Shown here piece after piece: positions 11,784 through 17,596 of a DNA stretch of 37,371 nucleotides. The notes under the pieces are model-generated. The model saw only the letters and a list, made by a program, of their open reading frames with translations. It was not told the DNA's origin and searched no databases. Position numbers and translations under genes: made by a program. The stretch is taken from positions 1 to 37,371 of the IMG/VR virus record IMGVR_UViG_3300011187_000025. One strand, 5' to 3'. The DNA is from a virus. Position 1 is the stretch's first letter. Every line of letters begins with the position of its first letter.

Positions 11784-13214
11784 ATGGCAATTCATGCAAA
11801 TCTTAGTAACGATGCTTTAGTGGCTCTAAAGTCAAGGAAACGAAAAGAAACAATGACCTCGTTGGTGATATCGTTTTTATCTCTCTTGTTGGGGGGTATT
11901 CTTTTGAGTTTATTTTTAATTCCGAGAACGATAGTCGTGACCCCCACCTTTGTAACGTATATAGAAAAAACTGAAGAGCCAGAAAAGATCGAAGAAAAAC
12001 CCAAACCAACGATCCAGAAGAGACCAGCGAGACCATCATCTCATAGATCCAAGGTTATTACAACTACAGCACTTACGGAGGTTAGTGTTCCCGTTCCAGA
12101 TTTCGATGTGGATGTCCCATCAGTGGAATATGGTAACTCCATAGACTTCGGTAATGGTAGTGGGTTTACTCCAAATGGTAGTTTGTTCGACGGAATCCCG
12201 AGCGAGATGAAAAAGAGATGTTCTCCAGAGGATCGTAGAAGAAGACTACAAGAAGCTGGTGGATTACCTCAAAGCGAAAAGGCGGTTATGAAATCCTTGA
12301 GGTGGATTAAAAACACCCAAAACAAGGATGGTAGTTGGGGTGATAGATTTAAAGTATCCATGACTGGATTTTCCATCCTCGCATATCTTGGTCATTGCGA
12401 ACACCCAAATTCACCAGAGTTTGGAGAATCTGTAACTAGAGGTCTCACATATCTCATCAATGTGGGTATGAGGAATGATGGTAGATTGACAGAGTTAAAT
12501 GCTAATTCTACCCAATGGGTATATGAACATGGTATTGCCACATATGCATTGGCAGAGGCATATACATTTTGCAAACAACTAAAAATCGATATACCAAACC
12601 TAGAAGAATCCACCAAGAAAGGTGGAGACATCATCATAGATGGACAGTCATCTAGTGGTGGATGGGTTTATAGATATGGAACGAACGGTGCGGGGGATAA
12701 CTCTGTCGGATTCTGGCAAATCCAAGCATTGAAAGCCTGTAAACACACTGGGTTGTGGCACAAGACCAAATTCAGAAAAACTATCAGGGATGCTCTAGCG
12801 TATCTCGAAAAGGTTCAGGGTCAGAATGGGGCTATTGGTTATAGGAATGATCCTAAAAGAAGCCCAGAATTGACTGGTGGTGGTGTTCTAGCTTTCCAGT
12901 TCTGGGATAAAGGAGGGTCTAGAGAAGCTAGGGATGGTGTTGAATACATTAGAAAGAATGCAAAGTTTGAGTGGGGGGATGAATCATCCAATCTTTACTA
13001 TCACTACTATAACGCACAGGCAATGATTAATGCTGGGGGGGATGATTGGGAGTGGTATAATGATATGTTCCAGAAAAAACTTCTCGATGCCCAAGCCGAA
13101 GATGGATCTTGGAACCAAAGAATGAAACACGGTCCAGTCAATAAACATATGGCTACTTGTTTGGCTACTTTCATGTTGGAAGTATACTACAGATTCCTAC
13201 CCGGAACCAACTAA
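11784..13214 (+). CDS. Membrane-anchored squalene-cyclase/prenyltransferase-type toroid protein
   Basis: A 476-residue protein. A transmembrane helix at about residues 26-46 (SLVISFLSLLLGGILLSLFL) is followed by a Pro/Lys/Glu linker (EEPEKIEEKPKPTIQKRPAR), a low-complexity spacer, and then a toroid domain from about residue 150. Repeats typical of the family are visible: ALRWIKNTQNKDGSWG-type (SLRWIKNTQNKDGSWGDRF), IIDGQSSSGGWVYRYG, LEKVQGQNGAIGYRND and AQAEDGSWNQRM. The DxDD motif of true squalene cyclases is not seen, so catalysis is doubtful. The same architecture, with KRCSPEDRRRRL and VYEHGIATYALAEAY, occurs in chromosomal proteins of Verrucomicrobia and Planctomycetes. It is likely host-derived. 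The late-type promoter suggests a virion or surface role. Confidence 0.85.
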   Translation: MAIHANLSNDALVALKSRKRKETMTSLVISFLSLLLGGILLSLFLIPRTIVVTPTFVTYIEKTEEPEKIEEKPKPTIQKRPARPSSHRSKVITTTALTEVSVPVPDFDVDVPSVEYGNSIDFGNGSGFTPNGSLFDGIPSEMKKRCSPEDRRRRLQEAGGLPQSEKAVMKSLRWIKNTQNKDGSWGDRFKVSMTGFSILAYLGHCEHPNSPEFGESVTRGLTYLINVGMRNDGRLTELNANSTQWVYEHGIATYALAEAYTFCKQLKIDIPNLEESTKKGGDIIIDGQSSSGGWVYRYGTNGAGDNSVGFWQIQALKACKHTGLWHKTKFRKTIRDALAYLEKVQGQNGAIGYRNDPKRSPELTGGGVLAFQFWDKGGSREARDGVEYIRKNAKFEWGDESSNLYYHYYNAQAMINAGGDDWEWYNDMFQKKLLDAQAEDGSWNQRMKHGPVNKHMATCLATFMLEVYYRFLPGTN

Positions 13215-13225
13215 CAAACAATGGG

Positions 13226-13253
13226 TTGACAAAGCCAGAATCTGTGATTAAAT
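13226..13253 (+). promoter_or_regulatory. TTGACA-N16-TTAAAT promoter (overlapping TAAATA)
   Basis: TTGACA 13226-13231, 16 nt, TTAAAT 13248-13253, and TAAATA at 13249-13254. The ATG 13263 follows 8-9 nt after the boxes. Confidence 0.7.
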
Positions 13254-13262
13254 ACTAGGGTA

Positions 13263-13733
13263 ATGACAAAACAATAGGTATCCGATGCCGAAACATCGGA
13301 ACACAGGGCATTCCTTTCAGGTTTGCGAGTTAGAATTAAGGAACTAGCACAAGAAGCTAGATTTATTCGAATAGAGGAGAATCGAATAAAGACTAAACAA
13401 AAAATCAAACCCCCATATATAACGTGGGATTCTGAGAATAGAAGTTGGGATGATCACCAAGATGAGAAGTCCAAAGAGTTCTTCGGGTTGAAGGTTCATA
13501 GGAGACACCAAGTTCGTCCCGCTGCAAGAGCAGCACAACTAGCGTATGGCTTTTTACGTGATGTTCCTTACCGAAATATCGAAAAAACAACCAAAGATAT
13601 GTCAGAATGGGAGAAGATATACAGGTTTTATCCCATGGTCAAAGAGGTTAAACGTCTAGTCAAAAAGTTCGCACATAAAAAAGATGAAAGAAATTTTGAC
13701 GAAGAGGTTGACAAATGGTTAAACATGTGCTAA
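13263..13733 (+). CDS. Basic phage protein with an amber codon at position 5
   Basis: The promoter-selected ATG (13263) reads M-T-K-Q, then TAG (13275-13277), then continues in frame as VSDAETSEHRAFLSGLRVRI... for 151 further codons to TAA 13731-13733. If the amber is not read, a start at TTG 13323 gives 136 residues. A competing start at ATG 13285 (MPKHRNTGHSFQV) is in another frame and stops at 13347. The body (LAQEARFIRIEENR, VRPAARAAQLAYGFLRDVPY) matches a phage family of unknown function that I recognise only loosely. A CUA-anticodon tRNA lies 15 bp downstream, so readthrough regulation is an attractive idea; a base error would also explain it. Confidence 0.55.
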
Positions 13734-13748
13734 GTTTAAAAAATCAAA

Positions 13749-13823
13749 GCAACATTAGCTCAACGGTAGAGTAAGGGATTCTAAATCCAATGGTTATCGG
13801 TTCGAATCCGATATGTTGCGCCA
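13749..13823 (+). tRNA. Candidate amber-suppressor tRNA (anticodon CTA)
   Basis: Acceptor GCAACAT / ATGTTGC is perfect, with discriminator G and encoded CCA. The T-arm ATCGG-TTCGAAT-CCGAT is perfect, and the D-arm is GCTC/GAGT. The anticodon loop reads TTCTAAA, giving U33, anticodon CUA and A37. The lower anticodon stem is AGGGA against TCCAA with two mismatches at the outer end, which is unusual and tempers the call. CUA reads UAG, so this would be a suppressor. The charged amino acid cannot be told from the sequence. Confidence 0.7.
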
Positions 13824-13848
13824 ATTTCAAAAAACAAGACGAATCAAC

Positions 13849-13854
13849 TAAATA
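13849..13854 (+). promoter_or_regulatory. Late-type TAAATA box
   Basis: CTAAATA with ATG 13861 6 nt after the box. Confidence 0.55.
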
Positions 13855-13860
13855 ATACAA

Positions 13861-13932
13861 ATGAGCTTACAAGAGACATACAATCAGGAGAAACCCACAC
13901 CATACAATATGGTGGCGCGGATGATTGTGTAA
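13861..13932 (+). CDS. 23-residue peptide between promoter and terminator
   Basis: MSLQETYNQEKPTPYNMVAR plus three residues. It has its own late-type box with the standard spacing and is followed 34 nt later by a strong terminator. This makes a self-contained micro-gene or a small regulatory RNA of about 130 nt. No homologue recognised. Confidence 0.4.
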   Translation: MSLQETYNQEKPTPYNMVARMIV

Positions 13933-13966
13933 TGTAAACAAATTTAATATATTCAACCAATTCGCG

Positions 13967-13992
13967 CCCCATCTGAAAAGATGGGGTTTTTT
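13967..13992 (+). terminator. Rho-independent terminator
   Basis: CCCCATCT-GAAA-AGATGGGG (8-bp stem with a GNRA loop) followed by six Ts. Confidence 0.9.
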
Positions 13993-13993
13993 G

Positions 13994-14021
13994 TTGTCCG
14001 AGGGTTATACAGCCGTATGTA
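13994..14021 (+). promoter_or_regulatory. TTGTCC-N16-TATGTA promoter for the tRNA cluster
   Basis: TTGTCC 13994-13999, 16 nt, TATGTA 14016-14021, directly behind a terminator and 56 bp ahead of tRNA-Glu. The spacer 14022-14077 holds no gene. Confidence 0.55.
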
Positions 14022-14077
14022 TTAAAGTCCGATAGGGAGATTAGAATGAAACAAGTCTACTAAAATTTTCAACACAA

Positions 14078-14152
14078 GATCCCGTAGTGTAGCGGTTAGC
14101 ACTCCTCCCTTTCACGGAGGCATCGCCAGTTCGAATCTGGTCGGGATTACCA
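14078..14152 (+). tRNA. tRNA-Glu(TTC)
   Basis: Acceptor GATCCCG / CGGGATT (one G-U), anticodon stem CCTCC / GGAGG with loop CTTTCAC, T-arm CCAG-TTCGAAT-CTGG, encoded CCA. Confidence 0.92.
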
Positions 14153-14163
14153 TTTTTATTATC

Positions 14164-14239
14164 GCCTTCGTAGCTCAATTGGTAGAGCGTTTGCTTTGTA
14201 AGCAAGGGGTTGTCAGTTCGACTCTGACCGAAGGCTCCA
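14164..14239 (+). tRNA. tRNA-Thr(TGT)
   Basis: Acceptor GCCTTCG / CGAAGGC, anticodon stem TTTGC / GCAAG with loop TTTGTAA, T-arm GTCAG-TTCGACT-CTGAC, encoded CCA. Confidence 0.92.
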
Positions 14240-14249
14240 ATTTATTTCA

Positions 14250-14326
14250 CAGGTATTAACTCAGTTTGGTAGAGTGCCGCATTTGGATTGCGGAAGCCGT
14301 AGGTTCAAATCCTGCATACCTGACCA
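14250..14326 (+). tRNA. tRNA-Pro(TGG)
   Basis: Acceptor CAGGTAT / ATACCTG, anticodon stem CCGCA / TGCGG with loop TTTGGAT, T-arm GTAGG-TTCAAAT-CCTGC, encoded CCA. Confidence 0.92.
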
Positions 14327-14333
14327 TTTTAAA

Positions 14334-14421
14334 GTGTGGGCTGTAGAGACGGTGGACTGCGCTAGACTGTAAATCTAGATCCTTCGGGACGCTGGGGGTT
14401 CGAATCCCTCCCCACACACCA
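14334..14421 (+). tRNA. tRNA-Tyr(GTA)
   Basis: Acceptor GTGTGGG / CCCACAC, anticodon stem CTAGA / TCTAG with loop CTGTAAA, a long class II variable arm (TCCTTCGGGA), T-arm GGGGG-TTCGAAT-CCCTC, encoded CCA. Confidence 0.92.
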
Positions 14422-14428
14422 TTTTAAT

Positions 14429-14502
14429 TGGGGTGTAGTGTAATGGTAGCACTAGACACTTTGACTGTCTCAGTGGGGGTTCGAATCCCTCCACCCCTAC
14501 CA
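14429..14502 (+). tRNA. tRNA-Gln(TTG)
   Basis: Acceptor TGGGGTG / CACCCCT with an open T1-T72 pair, as tolerated in tRNA-Gln; anticodon stem AGACA / TGTCT with loop CTTTGAC; T-arm GGGGG-TTCGAAT-CCCTC; encoded CCA. Confidence 0.88.
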
Positions 14503-14504
14503 AC

Positions 14505-14532
14505 TTGACATTCCAAAATTTTATGCTATTTT
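14505..14532 (+). promoter_or_regulatory. TTGACA-N16-TATTTT promoter
   Basis: TTGACA 14505-14510, 16 nt, TATTTT 14527-14532; tRNA-Asn begins 8 nt later. Confidence 0.75.
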
Positions 14533-14540
14533 TTAGAAAA

Positions 14541-14615
14541 TGATCTGTAGCTCAATGGCAGAGCGGGTGACTGTTAATCACTAGGTTGTAGGTTCGACCC
14601 CTACCAGATCAGCCA
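14541..14615 (+). tRNA. tRNA-Asn(GTT)
   Basis: Acceptor TGATCTG / CAGATCA, anticodon stem GGTGA / TCACT with loop CTGTTAA, T-arm GTAGG-TTCGACC-CCTAC, encoded CCA. Confidence 0.92.
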
Positions 14616-14626
14616 ATTTCCAGATT

Positions 14627-15175
14627 ATGAATTACGATACTTTAACTATAAGTAAGGAAGATTTAAAGCTTTGTTTAAAATATACAAAGAACTGTCTCAT
14701 TGGGGGACGGAGCGACATTCCGAGGAGGAGAGCATTTGAGATCGATTTATTGATATCTAATTTCATTGGTCAAGTTGGAACCCTAGCTGGTTGTATATAT
14801 CTGTATGGTGAGGAGAAAGGGAGAGAAGAATACATAGCAGCCAGAGAACTAGCAGATGAAAACCCGTATGAGGGTGACGGTGGACAAGACATCAATGATA
14901 AGAACATCGATATTAAATGTTCTTATATGAGATCATCCGATGATCCAACGAGATATAACTTCCTGCTGAGACCCAGAGATGTCCATCCTGATTGGACGTA
15001 TCTACAAGCATTGGCTTTGAAACGAGAAGATGGACAGATGGATGTCCACATCATGGGATGGGTAACCACCGATGATTTGCCGAAGAAGGTCGAGAGAAGT
15101 GGCGTATTTAAAGGCGCATACAAAATACCGATGACGAAATTGAGAAAATTTCCGATAACAAGTTTAGATTTATAA
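14627..15175 (+). CDS. PD-(D/E)xK nuclease-like protein inside the tRNA array
   Basis: A 182-residue protein. GGQDINDKNIDIKCSYMRSS (about residues 85-104) has the order D88 ... D95-I-K97, the signature of PD-(D/E)xK nuclease folds. It is followed by NFLLRPRDVHPDWTYLQALAL and the C-terminal HIMGWVTTDDLPKKVERSGVFKGAYKIP, a pattern I link to small restriction-like phage proteins. A helical N-terminus precedes it. It lies between tRNA-Asn and tRNA-Lys (11 nt after one, touching the other), so all are probably on one transcript. Possible roles are DNA degradation, defence against rivals or mobility; none is proven. Confidence 0.65.
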   Translation: MNYDTLTISKEDLKLCLKYTKNCLIGGRSDIPRRRAFEIDLLISNFIGQVGTLAGCIYLYGEEKGREEYIAARELADENPYEGDGGQDINDKNIDIKCSYMRSSDDPTRYNFLLRPRDVHPDWTYLQALALKREDGQMDVHIMGWVTTDDLPKKVERSGVFKGAYKIPMTKLRKFPITSLDL

Positions 15176-15251
15176 GGGAGTATAGCTCAGTCGGTAGAGC
15201 AATTGGCTTTTAACCAATGGGTCGAAGGTTCGAACCCTTCTGCTCCCACCA
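15176..15251 (+). tRNA. tRNA-Lys(TTT)
   Basis: Acceptor GGGAGTA / TGCTCCC, anticodon stem ATTGG / CCAAT with loop CTTTTAA, T-arm GAAGG-TTCGAAC-CCTTC, encoded CCA. It begins at the base after the stop codon of the nuclease-like gene. Confidence 0.92.
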
Positions 15252-15274
15252 TTTTCATGTGTTGAAAATTTGAG

Positions 15275-15302
15275 TTGATATCCCATGAATCGATGTTAAT
15301 CT
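15275..15302 (+). promoter_or_regulatory. TTGATA-N16-TAATCT promoter
   Basis: TTGATA 15275-15280, 16 nt, TAATCT 15297-15302, then 6 nt to ATG 15309. Confidence 0.7.
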
Positions 15303-15308
15303 CCTTTT

Positions 15309-15806
15309 ATGGATTGGGACGAATATTTTATGAAGATGGTTTACTTGGTATCCAGTAAATCCAAAGATCAATCAACTAAGATTGGTGCAGTGACGGTTTC
15401 GGATAAACAGATCCTCTCCACTGGGTTTAACGGTATATGTCGTGGAGTGGTGGACGAGCCAGAAGACCGAAACGTAGCACCAACAAAGTATGTTTACTTC
15501 GAACATGCGGAACGTAACGCTTGTTATTCTGCTGCCAGAGAGGGAATCAAACTAAAAGGATCTACAATGTATACACAAGACATCCCATGCGCTGATTGTT
15601 GTAGGGGTGTAATCCAATCTGGAATCAAAAAAATCGTGATTCACGATCCGTGGTCCAAAATATGGAAAGATATCCAAGGTAACCAATGGGTCGAAAGTCA
15701 GAACCATTCAAAGCAAATGCTTGAAGAGTGTGGTATCGAGGTGATATCGATGCAACAGCAAGTAGGTATTGAGACTCTGATCAAAGGGGGGATATACGGA
15801 GTTTAA
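15309..15806 (+). CDS. Deoxycytidylate (dCMP) deaminase
   Basis: A 165-residue protein that converts dCMP to dUMP, feeding dTTP synthesis. The zinc-site motifs are intact: H-A-E-R-N-A near residue 71 (His ligand and catalytic Glu) and P-C-A-D-C-C near residue 98 (two Cys ligands). The N-terminus MDWDEYFMKMVYLVSSKSKD and the length are typical of the bacterial/T4 family. Together with the ribonucleotide reductase at 25283-28878 it indicates active phage nucleotide metabolism. Its promoter box ends 6 nt before the ATG. It overlaps the convergent minus-strand gene by 4 bp. Confidence 0.93.
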   Translation: MDWDEYFMKMVYLVSSKSKDQSTKIGAVTVSDKQILSTGFNGICRGVVDEPEDRNVAPTKYVYFEHAERNACYSAAREGIKLKGSTMYTQDIPCADCCRGVIQSGIKKIVIHDPWSKIWKDIQGNQWVESQNHSKQMLEECGIEVISMQQQVGIETLIKGGIYGV

Positions 15807-16918
15807 CTGACCCTCGATTTCGCATCGTCTATGTCACCACCCATTTTAGGTAGGGTATAGTGTTCCTTGCCGATTTCGTAACCACCATAAGGATCGATCC
15901 CCTGTTTTCTCACATTCTTTAAGAATTGGGTATACTTTGGATCGGAATTGGTGGCGTTGTTATATGTGGGCATTACTGCGACCCGTCCATCAACCATGTT
16001 GAATTGAATTTGATCGTGATCCATAAATACAGCCTTGGCTGCTGCCAATTGAACCCAATCGTCCCACAACCTCTGAGAGTAGGGAGAATTGGACACATCA
16101 CCAATCGCTTCGACGAAATCGATATAATCTCTTATTATCTTTTCCCCACCAGGTGTTAATTTATCAGATTCAGCTTCCTTGCCCTTGGAGAAGCCGGGTG
16201 ATTGTATCTGTTTCCCTACATTATTTGTTATCGATACTGGGAGACCGTAGATATCAGCATTGATATTGTCGATACAACCAAGCTTACCAGAAAGTAATTG
16301 AACCGAGAAAGCAGCCTTCACAGTAGACACACCGCTAATATTTTTAATCAGATATTTATATAGATTAAATTCATTTTCGATTAGACCCTTACCATAGATG
16401 TTGTCATATAGTTCATTTCTCTGATGCCAAATACCTTTAATGTATTTTGACGCTCCACGGTAGAACCATCTCTTAACTGGATGTTTCTCACCGTCCAGAC
16501 CGATGATATACTCAACTGGAATGTCCTTACCGTCTGTTTCCTTTACAAACGCCACATATACTGGGAATAAATTCCTAAAACTTGGCCATGATGTTCCTAT
16601 GGTTCCGACCACAAGACTCAGAACGAAAAATAAATTTTCAGGACTTTGACTAGCAAAATCATTAATTTTTGGATTATACATACAAAAAGACGAATCAGCA
16701 TCCATCAAATCGGATTGATTGATGATAATGGTGGATCCACCGTCTTTCGTAGATTTTCTTTTATTTGGAATAACAACATCAACACCCCCAACATTCGCTG
16801 TCGTATATTCGATACCTTTTTTATCAGCAACTTTTGGGTCGAATGCTTCCACAACAAATTTATATCTCCGTTGTTTATTCTCTTGTCGTTCCTCAAAAAA
16901 CTCCGTAAAATTTATCAT
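15803..16918 (-). CDS. Late protein with a capsid-targeting-like N-terminus
   Basis: A 371-residue protein. It begins MINFTEFFEERQENKQ, resembling the T4 capsid-targeting peptide (M-K-T-Y-Q-E-F-I-A-E). The central part has STVKAAFSVQLLSGKLGCIDNINADIYGLP, a block I have seen in hypothetical proteins of T4-like marine phages and which looks like a helix-hairpin-helix glycosylase-type turn. The rest is unrecognised. A TAAATA box lies 5 nt before the ATG, so late expression is expected. It could be a protein packaged in the head; that is inference from the N-terminus and promoter. Confidence 0.7.
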   Translation of the reverse strand: MINFTEFFEERQENKQRRYKFVVEAFDPKVADKKGIEYTTANVGGVDVVIPNKRKSTKDGGSTIIINQSDLMDADSSFCMYNPKINDFASQSPENLFFVLSLVVGTIGTSWPSFRNLFPVYVAFVKETDGKDIPVEYIIGLDGEKHPVKRWFYRGASKYIKGIWHQRNELYDNIYGKGLIENEFNLYKYLIKNISGVSTVKAAFSVQLLSGKLGCIDNINADIYGLPVSITNNVGKQIQSPGFSKGKEAESDKLTPGGEKIIRDYIDFVEAIGDVSNSPYSQRLWDDWVQLAAAKAVFMDHDQIQFNMVDGRVAVMPTYNNATNSDPKYTQFLKNVRKQGIDPYGGYEIGKEHYTLPKMGGDIDDAKSRVS

Positions 16919-16923
16919 GTTCT

Positions 16924-16929
16924 TATTTA
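16924..16929 (-). promoter_or_regulatory. Late-type TAAATA box
   Basis: CTAAATA on the minus strand, 5 nt before ATG 16918. It is divergent from the + strand box at 16946-16951. Confidence 0.65.
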
Positions 16930-16943
16930 GTTGGTTATGTGAC

Positions 16944-16951
16944 TATAAATA
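16944..16951 (+). promoter_or_regulatory. Late promoter TATAAATA
   Basis: An exact T4 late consensus, TATAAATA, with 5 nt to ATG 16957. Confidence 0.75.
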
Positions 16952-16956
16952 TTAAT

Positions 16957-17316
16957 ATGACCACGTCCATTACCGATAGTATTAAAAAATTCTGTGTCAA
17001 TTCATTTGCTGGTGCAGTGGGTGCTTTAATCACTTTACTGATCATCTCACAATGGCAGCAGATGGCTAAGAATTCGTCCGAAGCCAAGGAACACGTAATC
17101 ATATTGAGGGGAGAGATGGGGTAAAGAGAAAAGACAATAGATGCTCGAATGAACGTATTGGTTAATAATATGGCCAAGTTGCAATCACACCACCAAGAGG
17201 AGATGCAGAAATCACCATTGGTGATCCGTGACGATAAATTACAGAAATTTGAAGACAAAAGAGAGCAGATCCAACAACAAATGGACAAGGAAGTGTTCCG
17301 AGCCGAGCATAGATAA
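16957..17316 (+). pseudogene. Membrane-anchored coiled-coil protein interrupted by TAA
   Basis: The frame from ATG 16957 encodes MTTSITDSIKKFCVNSFAGA..., with a transmembrane helix (VGALITLLIISQW), and stops at TAA 17122-17124 after 55 codons. The same frame continues without a break for another 63 codons (REKTIDARMNVLVNNMAKLQ..., a coiled coil) to TAA 17314-17316. Anchor plus coiled coil looks like one original protein cut by a point change. An internal ATG at 17149 could produce the second half alone. A CUA suppressor tRNA cannot read UAA, so readthrough by that tRNA is excluded. Confidence 0.6.
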
Positions 17317-17329
17317 TAAAATTAAGAGT

Positions 17330-17335
17330 TAAATA
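17330..17335 (+). promoter_or_regulatory. Late-type TAAATA box
   Basis: TTAAATA with ATG 17341 5 nt after the box. Upstream (17317-17329) the sequence ATAAAATTAAGA weakly recalls the 19-bp motif. Confidence 0.6.
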
Positions 17336-17340
17336 CTATT

Positions 17341-17595
17341 ATGAATTCAAAAGATATAAAGAATCTCTCCGATCAATACTACTCAATCATAGAAGAATCG
17401 TCAGATCAGGTTGAAATGACGAAGGATGGGTATAAGATAGAATTCCACACGGAGTATCAACACGACAACACTATTGTGTATGTGTTCATCACCCCACCGA
17501 ATGAAGAGAAGCCACAAATGATTCAGGGCGACACTGAAGATGAAATCAATGCCGCAATCGATTACCATAGACAAAACGGAGAATTCCCAAACTAA
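17341..17595 (+). CDS. Small acidic hypothetical protein
   Basis: An 84-residue protein (MNSKDIKNLSDQYYSIIEES...) with an alpha/beta pattern (DGYKIEFHTEYQHDNTIVYVFITPPNE). No family recognised. It ends 1 nt before the start of the CCA-adding enzyme gene, so the two are co-expressed from the late box. Confidence 0.65.
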   Translation: MNSKDIKNLSDQYYSIIEESSDQVEMTKDGYKIEFHTEYQHDNTIVYVFITPPNEEKPQMIQGDTEDEINAAIDYHRQNGEFPN

Positions 17596-17596
17596 A

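Noticed and set aside
13331-13343. TTAGAATTAAGG as a ninth copy of the 19-bp promoter
   Set aside because: It lacks the TATAAT part and lies inside a coding frame.
13285-13347. Alternative start ATG 13285 (MPKHRNTGHSFQV...)
   Set aside because: The frame closes after 20 codons and would need a frameshift to join the main frame. Kept as an alternative explanation of the amber-interrupted gene.
15926-16930. Several + strand open frames opposite the 371-residue minus-strand gene
   Set aside because: They are shadows with poor composition and no promoter spacing. The minus-strand frame is long and has a late box.
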